DNA of 5,861 nt, taken from positions 1 through 5,861 of the forward strand of contig JAEWPX010000117.1 in assembly GCA_023399375.1 (NCBI GenBank), written 5' to 3'. Below are positions 5,109 to 5,861 of this stretch, one piece after another. The position numbers and the translations under genes were made by a program. The notes beneath the pieces were generated by a model, which was not told the origin of the DNA, made no database searches, and saw only the letters and a list, made by a program, of their open reading frames with translations. This DNA comes from Pseudomonadota bacterium (lineage in GTDB: Bacteria > Desulfobacterota > Desulfovibrionia > Desulfovibrionales > Desulfovibrionaceae). How positions within the stretch are numbered: the stretch's first letter is position 1; the number at the start of each line of letters is the position of its first letter.

Positions 5109-5547
5109 GGTGGCCTCCGGCAACTAAGGGGATCGTCTCTTCCTCTACCTCTTCCAGGAAGCGCAGCAGTTCCCGGTGATCATCGAACCACCGCGACACC
5201 ATGCGGCGCATGAGGCCGGCCGTCTCCCCTTTGGCCAAGAGGCCGACGACGGGCACGCCCGAGGCATAGGCCGCGCCGACCTCGGCCCAGGCATCCGTGC
5301 CGGAGGGGCCGAGGTAGATGACCAGGTCGGAGCGGCAAGCCCCGTCGAGATCGTGATGGAACATCAACCGGCCAGCCTCCGAGGCAATCCAGGCGTCGAG
5401 ATCCACGGGACCGGTGCAGGTGCCGCCTTCCTCGCGCCGCCGCGCGGCCACGAAGGACACCACGGTGTACCCGTTGTCCTCCAGGAGTTCGGACAGCAAC
5501 TCGACGGCATGCTGGTTGCGCCAGCTCGACGCGATGTAGATACGCAT
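5101..5547 (-). CDS. Nucleoside 2-deoxyribosyltransferase-like protein
   Basis: The 148-aa product has the flavodoxin-like pattern of the nucleoside 2-deoxyribosyltransferase superfamily (PF05014 and related DUF4406-type proteins), which cleave or transfer N-glycosidic bonds of nucleosides or nucleotides. Motifs seen: RIYIASSWRNQHAVELLSEL (2-21), DNGYTVVSFV (24-33), DLDGACRSDLVIYLGPSGTD (66-85) and AWAEVGAAYASGVPVVGLL (86-104). Glu89 lies where the catalytic glutamate sits in NDT enzymes. The C-terminus is acidic (FLEEVEEE, 130-137). The start at 5547 is set by a strong GAGGAGGT. An in-frame ATG at 5619 overlapping the previous stop (TGATG) would add 24 low-complexity residues and lacks a ribosome site. 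Substrate unknown. A role in nucleotide salvage, breakdown or base modification during phage replication is inference. Confidence 0.82.
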   Translation of the reverse strand: MRIYIASSWRNQHAVELLSELLEDNGYTVVSFVAARRREEGGTCTGPVDLDAWIASEAGRLMFHHDLDGACRSDLVIYLGPSGTDAWAEVGAAYASGVPVVGLLAKGETAGLMRRMVSRWFDDHRELLRFLEEVEEETIPLVAGGHHG

Positions 5548-5594
5548 GACACCTCCTCGGCTGCTCATCAGGCCCGGGCCACCACACCCAGGCG

Positions 5595-5612
5595 ACCGCC
5601 CCGCAGGGCGGT
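5595..5612 (-). other. Hairpin in the leader of the NDT-like gene
   Basis: A 7-bp perfect stem ACCGCCC/GGGCGGT with a 4-nt loop lies just downstream of the 50-aa gene stop and about 50 bases before the NDT-like start. It has no T-run in the - direction, so it is more likely an mRNA-stability or attenuation element than a full terminator. It could also lower use of the alternative ATG at 5619. Confidence 0.35.
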
Positions 5613-5618
5613 TTCGCA

Positions 5619-5771
5619 TCAGGAGAGTTGCGGTTTCGGAGCGTCCTCGTTCGTGAGATAATCCAGGACCTCCATGGCCAGGCTGGCACACGAGTTGCCG
5701 TCGTCGAAAGCCTGGGAGACTTCGTTTTGCAGCGCCATGACCTCTTCGTCGGTGCGGATGACGACGCTCAC
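5619..5771 (-). CDS. Small acidic hypothetical protein (50 aa)
   Basis: Translation gives a 50-residue acidic protein beginning MSVVIRTDEEVMALQNEVSQ and ending in KPQLS. It is a predicted single helical bundle with a beta start and shows no known motif or signal peptide. The GTG start at 5771 overlaps the stop of the HU-like gene by four bases (GTGA), which is the main argument that it is real and translationally coupled. The upstream sequence GGGGGTGGCGGC offers only a weak ribosome site. Function unknown; a small regulatory or inhibitor protein is possible. Confidence 0.62.
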   Translation of the reverse strand: MSVVIRTDEEVMALQNEVSQAFDDGNSCASLAMEVLDYLTNEDAPKPQLS

Positions 5772-5861
5772 GCCGCCACCCCCTTCAGCGCATCGACCAG
5801 CGCCTTGCCGGGCTCGAACTTCACGCCCATGTGGGCGGCGATGTCGATGGCCGCGCCGGTC
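5768..5861 (-). CDS. HU/IHF-like DNA-binding protein, C-terminal end (partial)
   Basis: Only the last 30 or so residues are in the window: TGAAIDIAAHMGVKFEPGKAL followed by VDALKGVAA and stop. This matches the C-terminal arm and helix of the HU family (typical pattern 'TGE-x-I-x-I-P-A-x-x-x-V-x-F-x-PGKAL-x-DA-L'), small DNA-bending proteins. The family's usual proline after the isoleucine pair is replaced by alanine here (IDIAAH), a small departure at the DNA-binding arm. HU/IHF helps Mu transposition and transcription, so a phage-encoded copy at the head of the early operon is sensible. The N-terminus lies outside the window. Stop TGA at 5768-5770 overlaps the next start. Confidence 0.72.
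   Translation of the reverse strand, partial: TGAAIDIAAHMGVKFEPGKALVDALKGVAA

Noticed and set aside
4617..5213. Open frame of 198 codons on the + strand
   Set aside because: It is antisense to three coupled - strand genes and has no motif or convincing ribosome site.
1..5861. Prophage ends, attachment site, CRISPR array, tRNA or insertion sequence
   Set aside because: No terminal repeats, regular spacer-repeat pattern, cloverleaf or transposase was seen in the window.

Overview
This high-GC window with dense, overlapping genes is part of a Mu-like (transposable) prophage. Three gene families support this independently: the C-terminal end of a Mu F-type head morphogenesis protein carrying a PBECR2-type domain, a Mu gpG-type virion morphogenesis protein, and a coupled gemA (gp16)–mor pair. 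The GC-rich codon use and the mix of small Cys-rich proteins with Mu-like genes would fit a Desulfovibrionaceae host, but the sequence alone does not prove the genus.

Layout. On the + strand, positions 1-1473 hold the end of a late head-gene operon: the F-like protein (partial), the gpG-like protein and a 13-cysteine protein. It ends in a 10-bp GC hairpin at 1479-1502. An apparently autonomous cassette follows (about 1615-2549). It has a sigma70-type promoter (TTGACA, 19-bp spacer, TATTAT), a gene for a two-TM membrane protein with a DUF4352-like domain, and a strong hairpin terminator. This organisation is typical of a phage moron.

From 2549 to 5861 everything reads on the - strand as one compact operon. 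In transcription order it encodes an HU-like protein (partial at the window edge), a 50-aa protein, a nucleoside 2-deoxyribosyltransferase-like protein, a 109-aa Cys-rich protein, a 100-aa basic protein with a possible HTH, GemA (gp16), a Mor-like activator, an 87-aa CxCC protein, a 152-aa two-part protein and a secreted thermonuclease-family (SNase) protein. Stop and start codons overlap or nearly touch through most of it (GTGA, TAATG, ATGA, TAAGATG), which implies translational coupling. It looks like the early/middle region of the phage.

How they work together (inference). The - strand operon would provide host-chromatin and nucleotide functions (HU, NDT-like protein, GemA) and then the Mor-like activator that switches on later transcription. 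The + strand genes build the head. The two blocks converge on the moron, whereas in Mu itself early and late genes read in the same direction. The most unusual points are this convergent architecture, the insulated membrane-protein cassette at the junction, the NDT-like enzyme beside HU, the exported nuclease at the end of the early operon, and a structured 148-nt gap between the F-like and G-like genes. No tRNA, rRNA, CRISPR array, insertion sequence or prophage end was recognised.
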